This document shows, one piece after another, positions 44,429 to 53,907 of a stretch of 64,000 nt of DNA. Made by a program: the position numbers and the translations under genes. The stretch is from Mucilaginibacter pedocola. Its GTDB lineage: Bacteria > Bacteroidota > Bacteroidia > Sphingobacteriales > Sphingobacteriaceae. Location: the NCBI RefSeq assembly GCF_002013915.1, contig NZ_MBTF01000001.1, positions 1 through 64,000 on the forward strand. The letters are read 5' to 3'. The notes beneath the pieces are model-generated. The model was not told the DNA's origin. It saw only the letters and a list, made by a program, of their open reading frames with translations, and did not search any database. Positions within the stretch are counted from its first letter, which is position 1, and the number at the start of each line of letters is the position of its first letter.

Positions 44429-44983
44429 TTAACCTAAAAATTCGGGAGGTTGGCCGCCAACGGAAATGAAAGGATCTGATAAGCCTGTTTTAACCGGCTT
44501 AATAGTTAAAGGGGCAAGTTCTTCAAAGGCTGCAAACTGGTACGTATCCACCGGCGCGTTGTATTTAACATCCGAGCCTGCTTTTTCGGTAGAACCGTCC
44601 TGGTTTTTATCGCCCTGGGGTATATCATTTATATGTTTGGCATAAATGATATTCTTTTTTATCAGCCTGGTTTTCTCATAGTTTTGTATCACCATCAGGT
44701 AAAGCGTATCGCGGGTTACCTTTAGTTTTACATAATTATAGCAGGCATTTTTTAGCTGCACCTGCCCGTCTATATTTTTATAATCGCCCCAGGTTTCGGT
44801 AATACCGGGGAGGTGTTGGGCAATTTTTACTTCAATCAGCGCATTGGGGTTGTAAAGGTTTTGGCTGAGGAGTTCGTTCATCCGTTTATCGGTACGGTAT
44901 TCCTGGTAGCGTTGCAGCAGCAAATATCCGCCTGCATTAAACAGGTGGGCACAAAGCAATACTATTACCAAAAACCGTTTCAA
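44429..44983 (-). CDS. Conserved hypothetical protein upstream of TonB receptor
   Basis: 184 aa. The N-terminus MKRFLVIVLLCAHLFNAGGY is a hydrophobic anchor or signal. The rest is beta-rich with an aromatic centre. It pairs with FecA-like receptors in this group. Role unknown. Confidence 0.7.
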   Translation of the reverse strand: MKRFLVIVLLCAHLFNAGGYLLLQRYQEYRTDKRMNELLSQNLYNPNALIEVKIAQHLPGITETWGDYKNIDGQVQLKNACYNYVKLKVTRDTLYLMVIQNYEKTRLIKKNIIYAKHINDIPQGDKNQDGSTEKAGSDVKYNAPVDTYQFAAFEELAPLTIKPVKTGLSDPFISVGGQPPEFLG

Positions 44984-45022
44984 CTAACAATGGGATTATA
45001 CAATTACAAATTTACCTAAAAT

Positions 45023-46540
45023 TCAACAGTTGTCAAAGTGGTGCTCATGGTGTTTGTTCGAAATGATACCCAGCGCAATCTCATAAGCCGTCTTTTTCTC
45101 CCATCGCGCTATTAGCCAGGCAATAAAATTCAAGGTGAAAATATCGTTGCTTCCTTCGGTATCTAATAAGCCTAAAACCGATTTGCGGTAAGCAGCTTCA
45201 TGTATTAAATCCGGTTTCATCAGATGTTTTTCTACTAATTTCAGGAATTGTAGCACGCGTTGTTCTGATGTTTTGACCAGGTACTTATTGTATCGCCGCC
45301 TGAAACTGTTGAGGCGCGACATGGCCGGCTCTATATTGCCGAATTGTGCCTGCACCAATATCTCCATCAGGTTTTTGCGGATTATCCATAGCATGCCCAT
45401 GTGTTTCTCGTACCAGGCATCGGTGCGGGTAAGCAGGCTTAGCTGTTTTAAACTTGCCCGGTTATTGGTTAAGGCTAAAAACATGGCCAGGCAAATGCGC
45501 AAGTCTTCTGTGTCTTCGGGTTTTGCTTTTGCTTTTTTATCTGCGAGGGGCTGTTGCAATAAAGCTATAGCATCATCTGCCCGGCCATTGTAGAAAAGGT
45601 TTAGTGCGGTAAGCAGCTGGTGGCGTGAATAATACTGTGCATGATAGCGGTTATCTATCGCCATTAATTCTGCCATAGCTGCGAGGTATGATGTACTTCG
45701 GGCAAAGTCTTTTTGCCGAAGGTAGAAATTGGCCAAAAAGTACAATATGCCAATGTGATGGAAGGTATAGGCGTGCTTTTTAAGCGACTGGCTTTGTATA
45801 AAACTGCCTGCCTGCGCCACAAAGCGCTCTATCAACGCGTAGTTCCGCTGTATATCGGCATATTCGCTGGCTATAAATAGGATCTGGTAAACTGATTTAT
45901 AGGTCATAAGTTCCTCCATAGCAATCCGGTATTTGCGGATGGTGGTTATCACCAAATCAGTCAGGTTTACTATCTTCCCTTGCAGATGTATCTGCTGTAG
46001 TCCCTGCCGCAAAAACGCGTAGGCTATGTTAAGCTTCGCCTCGCGCTGCATGGCCTGCTGGTTTTGCGTAAAACGTGTTGTTAATGCGTCCAGTGCTTCG
46101 GCGCCCGGCAAGTGGGCATACTGTAGTTTTAGCAACAAAAGCTCGTTCAGCAAATTGAATTGCTCCAGCTGTATGGCCAGCCGCTCGGCCTTGTCCAGGC
46201 ATTTGAAGGCTATTTTGGGTATATCATTTTCCAATAAAAATCGCGCCACAACCACCAGTCTTAAAGCATCGTAGGTGTCGGAATTGTTGCTCTCAAAAGC
46301 TTTTTGCGATAGGAATAAAAGCAGGTTATCTTGCAATCTTTTACGCAGTGCATGGTAAGCATCGTTGTTTTTTTGCGAATTATAGAGCTTATTTGTGCTA
46401 TTGATATCGTCAGTTTCTATCAATTTAAGTAACGCCAGGTTTTTTACATCTGTTCGGGTATTCTTTTCTTTTAAAAACTGCTTGAATAGTTTCTTTTCGT
46501 TGCTGTTTAACAGTTTAAGTAGCTCGGAGATAGCGTCCAT
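45023..46540 (-). CDS. Conserved helical protein, 505 aa
   Basis: All-helical, TPR-like sequence (DAISELLKLLNSNEKKLFKQ...) with repeated hydrophobic heptads and many Leu and Tyr. No catalytic motif and no membrane segment. It is 39 bases upstream of the 184 aa gene on the same strand. Similar proteins are common in Bacteroidota and unassigned. Confidence 0.7.
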   Translation of the reverse strand: MDAISELLKLLNSNEKKLFKQFLKEKNTRTDVKNLALLKLIETDDINSTNKLYNSQKNNDAYHALRKRLQDNLLLFLSQKAFESNNSDTYDALRLVVVARFLLENDIPKIAFKCLDKAERLAIQLEQFNLLNELLLLKLQYAHLPGAEALDALTTRFTQNQQAMQREAKLNIAYAFLRQGLQQIHLQGKIVNLTDLVITTIRKYRIAMEELMTYKSVYQILFIASEYADIQRNYALIERFVAQAGSFIQSQSLKKHAYTFHHIGILYFLANFYLRQKDFARSTSYLAAMAELMAIDNRYHAQYYSRHQLLTALNLFYNGRADDAIALLQQPLADKKAKAKPEDTEDLRICLAMFLALTNNRASLKQLSLLTRTDAWYEKHMGMLWIIRKNLMEILVQAQFGNIEPAMSRLNSFRRRYNKYLVKTSEQRVLQFLKLVEKHLMKPDLIHEAAYRKSVLGLLDTEGSNDIFTLNFIAWLIARWEKKTAYEIALGIISNKHHEHHFDNC

Positions 46541-46671
46541 ATTTGTGCAGATAGATACCTAAAGGTAGATAAAAATTGGTTTTTATATCGTCAGTATTTA
46601 AGATAATATGAATTGTTTGGTTTCGGCGGTGTGCCCACTTTTGCTTCCATATTAATCAAAACAAAAACAAC

Positions 46672-47139
46672 ATGGAACCGCTACAAAACAGAACTGAAGG
46701 AAATTCGATCGCAATTAAAAATGGTGATAAAACCCGTAACCCGTTTAAACCTACCGGCGCATTTATAGGCGCATCGTGGTTTGCCTTATTGGCCGGTGTG
46801 GTAGGTTATTGCATAGGCCTTTGGAACGCCGATATGCAACTGAACGAGAAAGGCTATTACTTCACTATTTTATTATTCGGCTTGTTTGCCGTTATATCGG
46901 TACAAAAAAGTGTGCGCGATAGGGCAGAAGGTCTCGCCGTTACCGATTTATATTACGGCCTGAGCTGGTTTGCTACCATTGCCGCAATGGTACTGTTAAC
47001 CATCGGCTTGTGGAACGCCGGCCTGGCCCGAAGCGAAAAAGGCTTTTACGCTATGGCATTTTGCCTAAGCATGTTCAGTGCCATTGCCGTGCAAAAAAAT
47101 ACCCGCGACGCAAAATTGTTTGAGGATAAAGAGCTGTAA
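46672..47139 (+). CDS. YiaA/YiaB family inner membrane protein
   Basis: 155 aa with two repeats of a two-helix unit. FIGASWFALLAGVVGYCIGL and GLSWFATIAAMVLLTIGLWN each carry the conserved SWF-G motif, followed by EKGYYF or EKGFYA and VQKSVRD or VQKNTRD. The repeat is the family design. Function unknown. Two hairpins lie after its stop. Confidence 0.92.
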   Translation: MEPLQNRTEGNSIAIKNGDKTRNPFKPTGAFIGASWFALLAGVVGYCIGLWNADMQLNEKGYYFTILLFGLFAVISVQKSVRDRAEGLAVTDLYYGLSWFATIAAMVLLTIGLWNAGLARSEKGFYAMAFCLSMFSAIAVQKNTRDAKLFEDKEL

Positions 47140-47153
47140 CGTAGCGGTTGCCG

Positions 47154-47186
47154 CCCCGCAGCGCTCGCCCCGGCGAGCCTGCGGGG
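47154..47186 (+). terminator. GC-rich hairpin after yiaA-like gene
   Basis: Arms CCCCGCAG-CGCTCGCC and GGCGAGCCTGCGGGG with one bulge, followed by TTATTTAA. Intrinsic terminator is likely. Confidence 0.65.
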
Positions 47187-47220
47187 TTATTTAAATGTGT
47201 ATTTACCTAAACCTTATCAG

Positions 47221-47250
47221 AGCCTTTGGCCGTAAAGCCAAGGGCTTTTT
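47221..47250. terminator. Second hairpin terminator
   Basis: AGCCTTTGGC pairs with GCCAAGGGCT (one G-U) across a 6-base gap, with TTTTT after it. It lies between the yiaA-like gene and the convergent MazG-like gene. Confidence 0.65.
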
Positions 47251-47283
47251 AATTGGTCCCGCCAACCGTCTCAAAATTTAAGT

Positions 47284-47607
47284 TTACCCGGCCAATAGGT
47301 TTTCCGTTTTTGTCAAAAACTTTTCCAAGGCTTCGTTAATATCTATGCCTGTTCTGTCCGCCAAAACAATCAGCCACCAAATGTTTTCGCCAAGTTTGTG
47401 TTCCAGTTCGGTTTGCGAATTAGCTTTTGGCCAGCGCTGTTGTTGCGACATAATGTTTCTGCCCACCAAACCGGCGTCGGTAAGGTAGGCCAGGGCATCT
47501 TCTTCCACCGTCCATTCGCTGCCGTGATGGGTGGTTTCTAAAGCGTGATATTTTTCTCGTATTGCCAATGATCGGCGTACGATCTCGTCTAAATTATTGT
47601 TCGTCAT
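47284..47607 (-). CDS. MazG-like pyrophosphohydrolase
   Basis: 107 aa. SEWTVEEDALAYLTDAGLVG and ELEHKLGENIWWLIVLADRT fit the all-alpha MazG / dUTPase-like NTP pyrophosphatase fold, with Glu and Asp residues for magnesium. Enzyme class inferred from the pattern. Confidence 0.7.
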   Translation of the reverse strand: MTNNNLDEIVRRSLAIREKYHALETTHHGSEWTVEEDALAYLTDAGLVGRNIMSQQQRWPKANSQTELEHKLGENIWWLIVLADRTGIDINEALEKFLTKTENLLAG

Positions 47608-47734
47608 GGTTTGTTGTTTGTATAGAATCTTAGATGGAATTTATCCTGGTCAAAAGTAAATCTTTCGTTCACATTACCTCGTCATAATATATCGCCGTAT
47701 TATCTATCTTTACTGCCTAACCGGGGCAAACCGC

Positions 47735-50700
47735 ATGAATTTACGAGAGCAGGAAAGTACGGAACAATTTTTATCGGGCGGGGGCGAAATGGGGAAACTC
47801 ATTCGTTCTATGGATTGGTCGCAAACCGCCTTGGGGCCAATTGAAGAATGGCCGCAAAGTTTGCGTACATCTGTCAGCCTTTGCCTGTCCTCTACTTTTC
47901 CTATCTTAATTGCCTGGGGACCCGAAACCATCCAAATTTATAACGATAGTTACCGCCCTATTTGCGGTGCCAAACATCCCGAATCCATGGGGATGAACTT
48001 CCGTATCTGCTGGGAAACCGCTTTGGTGGTAGTGGGTGATGCCTTTACCCGCGGCGAACATGGCGAAGGTACCTATATAAACGATCAGCGCATGATGCTG
48101 GACCGTTATGGATACCTCGAAGAAGCCTTCATGACTTTCTCGTTCGCGCCCATCAGGGATGAATCGGGCGGCGTGGGCGGTATCTTTCACCCAATAACCG
48201 AAACCACGGTAAAAATGCTGAGTGGCCGCCGCACACAAGCCCTGCGCGATTTGGGCGCAGCTATTGGCAAGGCAAAAACCGTAGAGGAAATAGGCAGCTT
48301 TACCGCCGCCAAATACGAAGAATATAACCTCGATATCCCTTTCCTGCTTTTTTACCAATATAACGATGGCGTAGCAACGCTTATAAACGCAGCCGGTATT
48401 GCGCCGGGAACTGCTTTAGCACCAACGGAGATAAACCTTACCGACGGGCAAAGCTGGCCGCTTGCCACAAGCCTGGCATCGGGCGTTATGGAAATTATGA
48501 GCGATATTCCGCAACGCTTCGGCAGTTACAGCTGCGATCCGTATGAAGAAGCGCCGCATACTGCCGTAATATTGCCCGTTAAGCTCTCGGGCCAGGAAGA
48601 GCCTTATGGCTTTATGGTTGCCGGCGTAAGTGTCCGCCGTGCGTTGGATCAGGATTACCTTAACTTTTACGATCAGCTTGCCAATACTTTCAACACGGCG
48701 GTATCAAACGTATACGCCTACGAGCAGGAGCAAAAACGTGCCGAAGCACTGGCAGAGATCGACCGCTCTAAAACCGCGTTCTTTAGTAATGTAAGCCACG
48801 AGTTTCGTACACCGCTGACGCTGATGCTTGGTCCGCTGGAAGATATATTGGCCAAAACAGAACTGCCGGACAATCTTAAAGACCCGATAGAATCTACCCA
48901 TCGTAACGCGTTGCGCTTATTAAAACTGGTAAATAATTTATTGGATTATAGCAGGGTAGAGGCGGGCCGTGCGCAAGCCGCCTACCAGCCGGTAAACCTT
49001 GCCGAACTCACCGCCGACCTTGCCAGCAGCTTTCGCTCTATTATAGAAAAAGCCGGTATGGCGCTCCATGTACTGGTAGAGCCCTTGCAATACCCCGCTT
49101 ACGCCGACAGGCAGATGTGGGAGAAGATCGTACTCAACCTGCTTTCCAATGCATTTAAATACACCTTGAAAGGTACAATATCGGTAAGCCTGCAGCAGGC
49201 GGGTAAAAATGCCGTGCTTGAGGTGCAGGATACGGGCGTAGGGATACCCGAAAAAGAACTGCCGCATATGTTCGAGCGTTTTCACCGGGTAGAAAACTCT
49301 GCCGGGCGCACACATGAGGGTACCGGTATAGGTTTGTCGCTGGTACACGAACTGGTACAATTGCATGGCGGCGAAATATCCGTAGAAAGTATCGAGGGAG
49401 AGGGCAGTACCTTTACGGTGGCCATTCCCTTGGGCAAAGCACACCTGCCGCAGGAGCATGTTATAGAAGGCGCTAAGGATATCGATTCTACCGCCATGAA
49501 GGGTGCTTTTATCCAAGAGGCTTTCAGCCTTTTGCAGGAAAGCGCGCAAGTTGGAAATATTGCAGGTACTGTAGCCGCAACGGGCGACGTTACCACCCAC
49601 CAGGACTTTTCGGAAACGCGGGATACCAAAATACTGATAGTTGATGATAACGCCGATATGCGCGCATACCTCAACCGTTTGCTCGAGCCTTATTTTACTA
49701 CCGCCGTTGCCATAAACGGCGCAGATGCTTTGCAAAAAATACACGACCTGCAACCCGACCTGGTGCTGAGCGATATTATGATGCCGGTGATGGATGGCAA
49801 GGCCATGCTGGAGATACTACGCAAATCTAACGATACCATGCGCCTGCCGGTTATATTCCTGTCGGCCCGTGCAGGCGAGGAAGCACGTATAGATGGATTG
49901 GAGGCCGGTGCCGACGATTACCTGGTAAAACCCTTCTCGGCTGCCGAGTTGCTTACCAAAATAAGGGCGCAGATAAAAATTACTAAAACCCGCAGCCACG
50001 CCGAGCAACAACTGCGTAACCTGCTCACCGAAGCACCGGTTGCTATGGCCATTTACCGCGGCCCTTGGCACACCATCGAGTTTGCCAATACGCGTATGTT
50101 GCAATATTGGGGTATTACGGCGGCAGAATCTTTCAGTCGGCCTTTGTTGGAAGTGGTGCCCGGGCTTAAGCAACAAGGTTTTGGTGAAATAATGGATAAT
50201 GTTTACCGAACAGGCGAACGCTTTATTACGGGCGAAATACCTGTAACCATCACCAAAGCAGGTAAAGACGAGATTACTTACATACACCTTACCGTAGAGG
50301 CACTGCGCAACGAAGAGCAGCAGGTAACCGGCATGATAGCCGTGGCTGCCGACGTAACCGGGCAGGTGCTTTCCCGTCAGGAGTTAGAAAAGGTGACCGA
50401 TACCCTAAAATTATCTATGGATGCCGCTAATCTTGGCCACTGGCGTACCGATTGGGGAACCGATAACCTTATAGTATCAGACATTGCGCGCAACATCCAT
50501 GGTATACCTTTGGGTACCGATCTTTCTTTTGATGAAACCCTTAGCGTAGTGGTACCCGAGCATCGTGAACGCTTTTTGCAGGCCGTATTATCGGCCGTAG
50601 AAACCAAGGGGCGTTTTAGCGAAGATTACCAGATACAACCCTTTGACGGCGGTAAACGTAAATGGCTTAACTCTACCGGCAAGGTGGAACTTGATAAAAA

Positions 50701-51436
50701 TGGAGAGGTGATAGGTGTTATCGGCACTATACTGGACATCACCGAATCTAAGGAAGATGATTTGCGCAAAAGCGATTTTATTGGCATGGTGAGCCACGAA
50801 TTGAAAACGCCTCTTACCTCACTCAGCGGGTATGCCCAAATGCTGAGCCTGCACGCACGCCGAACCGACGATACCTTTGCCAAAGACAAATTGGAAAAGG
50901 TAACTACGCAGGTTAAAAAAATGACCTCGATGATCAACGGCTTCCTGAATGTGTCGAGGTTGGAGTCGGGTAAGATAGCGCTCAAAAAATCGCTGTTCGA
51001 TGCGAATGCCCTTGTTGCCGAAATAATAACTGACGCAGAGCTGGATATTACCGGTTACGAGGTCGAGTTTACCCCGGGCGGGCAAATTACAGTGAATGCC
51101 GACCGCGATAAAATAGGCACCGTGCTGTCTAATTTATTCAGCAATGCGATCAAGTACTCGGGCAAGGGTAAAAAAATAACCATAAGCACCCAAAGCAGCG
51201 ATGGCGAATTAACCATTTGCGTTCGCGACGAGGGGATGGGCATAAAACCGCATGACCTTGAAAAACTCTTCGATCGTTATTATCGGGTTGATAACCAGGA
51301 TACCCAATACATCGCCGGATTTGGTATCGGCCTATACCTGAGCGCCGAAATAATTGAACGGCACGAGGGGCGAATTTGGGTGGAAAGTACCGTAGGTGTG
51401 GGCTCAGCCTTTTACTTTAGCTTGCCTTTAAGCTAA
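47735..51436 (+). CDS. Double-core hybrid histidine kinase/response regulator
   Basis: 1233 aa. Domain order: PAS-like N-terminus (about 20-150), GAF-like (about 165-330), HisKA with His355 in NVSHEFRTPLT, HATPase with SNAFKYTLKG and FERFHRVENSAGRTHEGTG, receiver with Asp680 in LVLSDIMMPVMDG, two PAS domains (about 770-1000), a second HisKA with His1021 in GMVSHELKTPLT, and a second HATPase ending GIGLYLSAEI. A receiver lies between two complete kinase cores. No transmembrane helices. Probably cytoplasmic and intramolecular phosphorelay is possible. Partner regulator not seen; a small receiver protein follows at 52411. Confidence 0.93.
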   Translation: MNLREQESTEQFLSGGGEMGKLIRSMDWSQTALGPIEEWPQSLRTSVSLCLSSTFPILIAWGPETIQIYNDSYRPICGAKHPESMGMNFRICWETALVVVGDAFTRGEHGEGTYINDQRMMLDRYGYLEEAFMTFSFAPIRDESGGVGGIFHPITETTVKMLSGRRTQALRDLGAAIGKAKTVEEIGSFTAAKYEEYNLDIPFLLFYQYNDGVATLINAAGIAPGTALAPTEINLTDGQSWPLATSLASGVMEIMSDIPQRFGSYSCDPYEEAPHTAVILPVKLSGQEEPYGFMVAGVSVRRALDQDYLNFYDQLANTFNTAVSNVYAYEQEQKRAEALAEIDRSKTAFFSNVSHEFRTPLTLMLGPLEDILAKTELPDNLKDPIESTHRNALRLLKLVNNLLDYSRVEAGRAQAAYQPVNLAELTADLASSFRSIIEKAGMALHVLVEPLQYPAYADRQMWEKIVLNLLSNAFKYTLKGTISVSLQQAGKNAVLEVQDTGVGIPEKELPHMFERFHRVENSAGRTHEGTGIGLSLVHELVQLHGGEISVESIEGEGSTFTVAIPLGKAHLPQEHVIEGAKDIDSTAMKGAFIQEAFSLLQESAQVGNIAGTVAATGDVTTHQDFSETRDTKILIVDDNADMRAYLNRLLEPYFTTAVAINGADALQKIHDLQPDLVLSDIMMPVMDGKAMLEILRKSNDTMRLPVIFLSARAGEEARIDGLEAGADDYLVKPFSAAELLTKIRAQIKITKTRSHAEQQLRNLLTEAPVAMAIYRGPWHTIEFANTRMLQYWGITAAESFSRPLLEVVPGLKQQGFGEIMDNVYRTGERFITGEIPVTITKAGKDEITYIHLTVEALRNEEQQVTGMIAVAADVTGQVLSRQELEKVTDTLKLSMDAANLGHWRTDWGTDNLIVSDIARNIHGIPLGTDLSFDETLSVVVPEHRERFLQAVLSAVETKGRFSEDYQIQPFDGGKRKWLNSTGKVELDKNGEVIGVIGTILDITESKEDDLRKSDFIGMVSHELKTPLTSLSGYAQMLSLHARRTDDTFAKDKLEKVTTQVKKMTSMINGFLNVSRLESGKIALKKSLFDANALVAEIITDAELDITGYEVEFTPGGQITVNADRDKIGTVLSNLFSNAIKYSGKGKKITISTQSSDGELTICVRDEGMGIKPHDLEKLFDRYYRVDNQDTQYIAGFGIGLYLSAEIIERHEGRIWVESTVGVGSAFYFSLPLS

Positions 51437-51446
51437 AGTAAAAGCA

Positions 51447-51794
51447 CTATTGGCTTTCTGTTATTCTTTTGCGGTGATTCTGTCCCCAGCGTATCATCGC
51501 GTCTATCACTTCTCTTAACGTTCCGGCATATTCGGTTGCCGTGTATTCTACCGTTACCGGTTTGGTATCGCATACCTTGCGGGTTACCAGTTGGTTCATT
51601 TCCAGTTCGTGCAATTCTTTTGAGAGTATTCTCGGCGATATGCCCGACTCGCGCGAGAGCTGCCCAAAACGCTGCGTGCCCTGATTTATCAGGATAGATA
51701 ATATCAGCAATTTCCATTTGCCGTTAACTACGTATAGCGTGTCCTGTATGGCGTTGTGCACGTTATTGCACTGCGATTCGTCCTGATGTTTCAT
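51447..51794 (-). CDS. HxlR family transcriptional regulator
   Basis: 115 aa winged-helix regulator. ALYVVNGKWKLLILSILINQ, TQRFGQLSRESGISPRILSK and ELHELEMNQLVTRKVCDTKP are the family blocks. Divergent from a DoxX-type gene, its likely target. Typical HxlR regulators sense quinones or aldehydes through Cys; here there is one Cys near the N-terminus (SQCNNVH). Confidence 0.93.
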   Translation of the reverse strand: MKHQDESQCNNVHNAIQDTLYVVNGKWKLLILSILINQGTQRFGQLSRESGISPRILSKELHELEMNQLVTRKVCDTKPVTVEYTATEYAGTLREVIDAMIRWGQNHRKRITESQ

Positions 51795-51817
51795 GATACT
51801 ATCCTATATGTAACTAC

Positions 51818-51831
51818 TTACCATTAGGTAA
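51818..51831. promoter_or_regulatory. Candidate HxlR operator
   Basis: TTACC ATTA GGTAA, a 5-bp inverted repeat with a 4-base spacer, 24 bases upstream of the HxlR start and 60 before the DoxX-type gene. Confidence 0.35.
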
Positions 51832-51893
51832 TTCATTACAAATATACCCTATTAAAGCTGAACCTTTGCTTTGTAAATTATAGCATAAAAAAA

Positions 51894-52271
51894 ATGAAAG
51901 AATTAACAAAAGCAAGGAATATTACCGGCTGGTTGCTCAGCTGCATAATTGGATTGATGCTGGCGGCATCGGCATTTGATAAAATAAGAGGCAGCGAACA
52001 TGCCCTGCAAATGGGGGCATCGTTCGGGCTTTCTGCAGGCGCATATGCTGTACTTGGGATAATTGAACTGGTATCAGTTGCCTTGTTCGTTTACCCGAGG
52101 ACAGGCGTTTTAGGCCTGTTGCTGCTATCCTCGTACTTCGGCGGTGCCATTGCCACGCATCTGCAACATCAGCAAAATATCGTTTTCCCGATGGCTATTG
52201 AAGCGCTGGTTTGGATAGCCGCCGCGGTTAGGTTTCCCGAGTTGACGGGCAGGTTAGGAGGGAAACTTTAA
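51894..52271 (+). CDS. DoxX family membrane protein
   Basis: 125 aa with four transmembrane helices. GWLLSCIIGLMLAASAFDKI and PRTGVLGLLLLSSYFGGAIA match DoxX-like proteins. The Asp-Lys in the first helix end is conserved. Divergent from HxlR. Function linked to quinone or thiosulfate oxidation in some relatives. Confidence 0.88.
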   Translation: MKELTKARNITGWLLSCIIGLMLAASAFDKIRGSEHALQMGASFGLSAGAYAVLGIIELVSVALFVYPRTGVLGLLLLSSYFGGAIATHLQHQQNIVFPMAIEALVWIAAAVRFPELTGRLGGKL

Positions 52272-52299
52272 TTAATCTGCGGTTGACTTTCAGCCTATT

Positions 52300-52330
52300 T
52301 ATAGCGATGGGTTTCAAACCCATCGCTATA
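52300..52330. repeat. Perfect palindrome, REP-like
   Basis: TATAGCGATGGGTTT C AAACCCATCGCTATA, 15-bp arms around one central base. Lies between the DoxX and receiver genes. It is a possible terminator or REP element. No second copy was seen in this window. Confidence 0.6.
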
Positions 52331-52410
52331 CGAATATGTGCAGTTGAGCATCTTAAAATTAATTATCCCCAAACCCACTGTTTTGGCTTTTAATTTGCAT
52401 TGTGCCAAAT

Positions 52411-52785
52411 ATGAGAAACAAGGTATTGGTAATTGAGGATGAGCCTATAATTGGCGAGATGATGTGTATTTTACTGGAAATGGAAGGCTATAAAGTAGTC
52501 AGCCTGAGCGATACTGCCTGGGCCAGGCGAAAACTGGAAGCAAATGATATAGCCTTAGTAATGCTCGACCTTAACCTGGGTGGCGAAAATGGCCAAAGCA
52601 TGTGTAGCTATATCAAACAACAGCCCGATTTTAAAGACATCCCCGTAATACTGGTATCCGGCAGTACCGACCTCGAAAAAATTGCCGCCGACTGTGGTGC
52701 CGACGACTACCTGGCCAAACCTTTCGACCTGAAAGATTTTGTGAGCAAGGTGAATAAATGGACAGGAGCAGGGGCTGCGGCGTAA
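52411..52785 (+). CDS. Stand-alone response regulator receiver
   Basis: 124 aa receiver domain from the ATG at 52411 (a GTG at 52402 is possible). VLVIEDEPIIGEMM, Asp53 in LVMLDLNLGGENG, VILVSGSTD and YLAKPFDLK are all intact. No output domain. It follows the double-core kinase by 1 kb. Confidence 0.92.
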   Translation: MRNKVLVIEDEPIIGEMMCILLEMEGYKVVSLSDTAWARRKLEANDIALVMLDLNLGGENGQSMCSYIKQQPDFKDIPVILVSGSTDLEKIAADCGADDYLAKPFDLKDFVSKVNKWTGAGAAA

Positions 52786-52872
52786 AATTCTGCTACTATC
52801 ATCAAAATATGTTTCTTCGTTGTCACCGCAGGGTTTCCCGATAAGGGACCCTGCGGCATGCTTTTACTCCCT

Positions 52873-53220
52873 TCAAAACACATCCTGCCCAACCGTCAAT
52901 AAATTACTATCCGGGTCTAAAATAGAGAACTCCCGCATCATCCATGGTTTGTGCTCTAAGGGGCCAACTTTTACATCCTGCAGCTTTACAAACTTAAAAA
53001 AGCCGTCGATGTCATCGGTTCGGATGTACACCTGCCCGTAATTCTCCTTTGGGTCGAGCGCTGCAAACTCGAAGAAGTGTATCTGGATATTATCTTTCTC
53101 CACCATCAGGTAACCATCGTAATCGCCGCCGTATTGGGTAAAACCCAGTTTGTTGATATAAAAATCGCGCGTAATGGCTTTGTTGCGCATGGGGAGTTTT
53201 GGGTTGATGGAGGTAAGCAT
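52873..53220 (-). CDS. VOC family (glyoxalase/bleomycin-resistance-like) protein
   Basis: 115 aa from the ATG at 53220. The in-frame ATG at 53238 overlaps a palindrome in the shared promoter. RNKAITRDFYINKLGFTQYG, LMVEKDNIQIHFFEF and REFSILDPDSNLLTVGQ are the two beta-alpha-beta modules with His and Glu metal or ligand sites. Divergent from an HxlR regulator. Confidence 0.9.
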   Translation of the reverse strand: MLTSINPKLPMRNKAITRDFYINKLGFTQYGGDYDGYLMVEKDNIQIHFFEFAALDPKENYGQVYIRTDDIDGFFKFVKLQDVKVGPLEHKPWMMREFSILDPDSNLLTVGQDVF

Positions 53221-53228
53221 GAATAGTG

Positions 53229-53242
53229 TTGTTTGCAAACAA
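53229..53242. promoter_or_regulatory. Candidate HxlR-type operator (palindrome)
   Basis: TTGTTTGCAAACAA, a perfect 14-bp palindrome. Together with an AACTTG/CAAGTT inverted repeat (53255-53273) it lies in the shared intergenic region of the VOC and HxlR genes. Confidence 0.4.
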
Positions 53243-53291
53243 ACCTAAAATATTAACTTGTTATTTGCAAGTTATTTTTGCATTTTTGAGT

Positions 53292-53699
53292 GTGAAGAAA
53301 ATTAAATATCGTTCGGGTTCGCCCGTAAGTTCGGCGCTTGATATTGTAGGCGATAAGTGGTCGCTGCTTATTATTTGGGATATGATGGTGAAAGGAAAAA
53401 ATACCTACAACGAACTCCTGAAATCCGACGAGAAGATAGCCACCAATATACTGGCCAACAGGCTGGCGATGCTGGAAGCAGAAGGTATACTCAAAAAGGA
53501 AGAACACCCCGAAAGCAAAGCAAAAATACTTTACAGCCTTACACATAAGGGAATAGAGCTGCTGCCGGTTTTGGTAGAACTGTTGCTTTGGGCAAATGCC
53601 TGGCTGCCCGTAGATGAAGGTTCCGAAAATTATATCGCCGCTTTAAAAAAGAATAAAGAGGCTTTTGTGAAGAAGGTGATGGAGGATATGAAGAGGTAA
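53292..53699 (+). CDS. HxlR family transcriptional regulator
   Basis: 135 aa from a GTG start at 53292. An ATG at 53226 would add a hydrophobic 22-residue leader not usual in the family. SALDIVGDKWSLLIIWDMMV, NTYNELLKSDEKIATNILAN and LAMLEAEGILKKEEHPESKA are the winged-helix blocks. No Cys in the N-terminal sensing region. Probably regulates the VOC gene divergent to it. Confidence 0.88.
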   Translation: MKKIKYRSGSPVSSALDIVGDKWSLLIIWDMMVKGKNTYNELLKSDEKIATNILANRLAMLEAEGILKKEEHPESKAKILYSLTHKGIELLPVLVELLLWANAWLPVDEGSENYIAALKKNKEAFVKKVMEDMKR

Positions 53700-53907
53700 T
53701 TTACGTTTGTAACAACTAAGTTATATATGGTGTAACACATAATTTATTGTAACCATTTGCCTTAATTATCGGTATAAATAAATATTACGAAAAAATATTG
53801 CTCGTTTTCTGCTTTTTATTGCTGATAATGAGCGTATTTTGAAATAATATTTTTGCAGATTAGTGTTTTAGTTAACACGCTGCCGCATCAACCTTAACTT
53901 ACTGCCA

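Noticed and set aside
51433..51717. 94-codon minus ORF overlapping the HxlR gene
   Set aside because: It is the other frame of the HxlR gene, which has clear family motifs.
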